Below, piece by piece: positions 63,390-64,000 of a stretch of 64,000 nucleotides of DNA. How positions within the stretch are numbered: position 1 is the stretch's first letter; the number at the start of each line of letters is the position of its first letter. Source of the DNA: Aquilaria yunnanensis (taxonomy: Eukaryota > Streptophyta > Magnoliopsida > Malvales > Thymelaeaceae). Made by a program: the position numbers and the translations under genes. The notes beneath the pieces are model-generated. The model made no database searches, had not been told where the DNA came from, and was given only the letters and a program-made list of their open reading frames with translations. Location of the stretch: the NCBI GenBank assembly GCA_039654915.1, contig CM077594.1, positions 11,064,001-11,128,000 of the forward strand, given 5' to 3'.

Positions 63390-64000
63390 TTGCTGGAATT
63401 CATTGTTTGAAGAGCGAAAGCTCTAAACCCGATCCACTGGAAGTAGAAAAGAGTGAAGCTCAGGTTGAGGGTCCTACGGAGGATAGAATCAGTGCTTTGC
63501 CTGATGAGATTCTGATTTCTATTCTTTCTCTGACTCCCACCAGGGAGGCGATTCAGACAACTGTTTTATCCAGAAGATGGAAGAACCTGTGGACTTGTAT
63601 CAATGTTCTTGATTTGGATGAACGCCACCTGCTGGTTTCAGTCTCAGACACTGGGAACTATGAAGTCCGTTTCCTGAATTATGCGGGTGGACTCCTTGCG
63701 GTTCACAGGGCAAATCTTGACAAGTTCTTGTTAAGATGTGGCCGTGACCCACAATCTATTAGCTCATAGATCAGTGCTGCAATTATGGGAAATGTAAAAG
63801 AGCTTAATCTGTTTGTAGGCCCAGCTGTCTGCGGTACTGTTAAGCTACCTCAGTGCCTTTACACATCTGACAACCTTAGTATCGTGAGATGTAGTCATTT
63901 TGCTATGAATCTGCCTTACCACGTATCCCTCAATAGCCTAAAGCTACTCTACATCAATTCGGGATGCTTTTTGGATGATAGGTGCATGTCAAAGCTCCTT
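63390..64000 (+). pseudogene. F-box/LRR (FBD-type) protein, 5' part, premature stop
   Basis: This family forms the substrate receptors of SCF ubiquitin ligases. The frame reads SESSKPDPLEVEKSEAQVEG, then the F-box DRISALPDEILISILSLTP, REAIQTTVLSRRWKNLWT, then the start of the LRR part. At 63767-63769 TAG replaces the Trp codon expected in SSWISAAI; the same frame continues beyond it (ISAAIMGNVKELNLFVGP) to the window end with no other break. No in-frame ATG exists between an upstream TAA (63212) and the F-box; TTG at 63407 stands where a Met would be expected. It is thus probably a recent pseudogene. The 3' part lies outside the window. Confidence 0.82.

Overview
The window is plant nuclear DNA, most likely from a eudicot. 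The evidence is genes with short GT-AG introns, AT-rich intergenic sequence, and plant families: an LRR-XII receptor kinase cluster, the U11/U12-31K minor-spliceosome protein, a GDSL lipase, an F-box/LRR gene and an EP1-like lectin. Remains of hAT, Mutator-like, LTR and MITE elements fill most of the rest. I cannot name the species. There are no prokaryotic features, CRISPR arrays or recognisable tRNA or rRNA genes.

Layout. 1-3.3 kb: an intact single-exon U11/U12-31K gene (+). 3.4-7.8 kb: intact LRR receptor kinase 1 (-), a 165-bp tandem duplication in its upstream region, and the decayed tail of another kinase copy. 7.8-14.5 kb: no gene; a MITE-like element, a duplicated block of about 1.2 kb split by a hAT insertion, and a GGGTTCGG-rich element. 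14.5-26.1 kb: a 5.1-kb segment in direct tandem, with a 1,419-bp solo LTR in the first copy. 27-31 kb: an EP1-like lectin gene (+) split by a 2.5-kb foldback Mutator-like element with a 9-bp target duplication. 32-33.7 kb: a Pack-MULE-type element carrying the 5' end of an MO25-like gene. 35.6-36.3 kb: exons of a plastidic glucose transporter-like pseudogene (-). 40.2-43.9 kb: a 3.7-kb hAT element with a decayed transposase. 43.8-47.0 kb: LRR receptor kinase 2 (-), whose stop codon now lies inside that hAT element. 47.8-49.2 kb: a second gene-capturing element with a ClpX-like fragment. 49.5-54.4 kb: a third receptor kinase, decayed and broken up by a hAT MITE, a 228-bp tandem duplication and an 1,840-bp solo LTR. 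55.3-57.1 kb: a GDSL lipase (+) missing an exon-junction segment. 57.2-62.8 kb: long-inverted-repeat elements with nested, mutually inverted MITEs. 63.4-64 kb: the start of an F-box/LRR gene with a premature stop.

The only cooperating set is the receptor kinases. Two are complete, both are non-RD (HCD in the catalytic loop), all share one strand and the same intron position, and two further relics lie nearby. This looks like a birth-and-death cluster of candidate pattern-recognition receptors. I see no previously undescribed system. The most informative events are transposon-driven: replacement of the kinase 2 C-terminus, two independent gene-fragment captures, and nested insertions whose target duplications allow relative dating.
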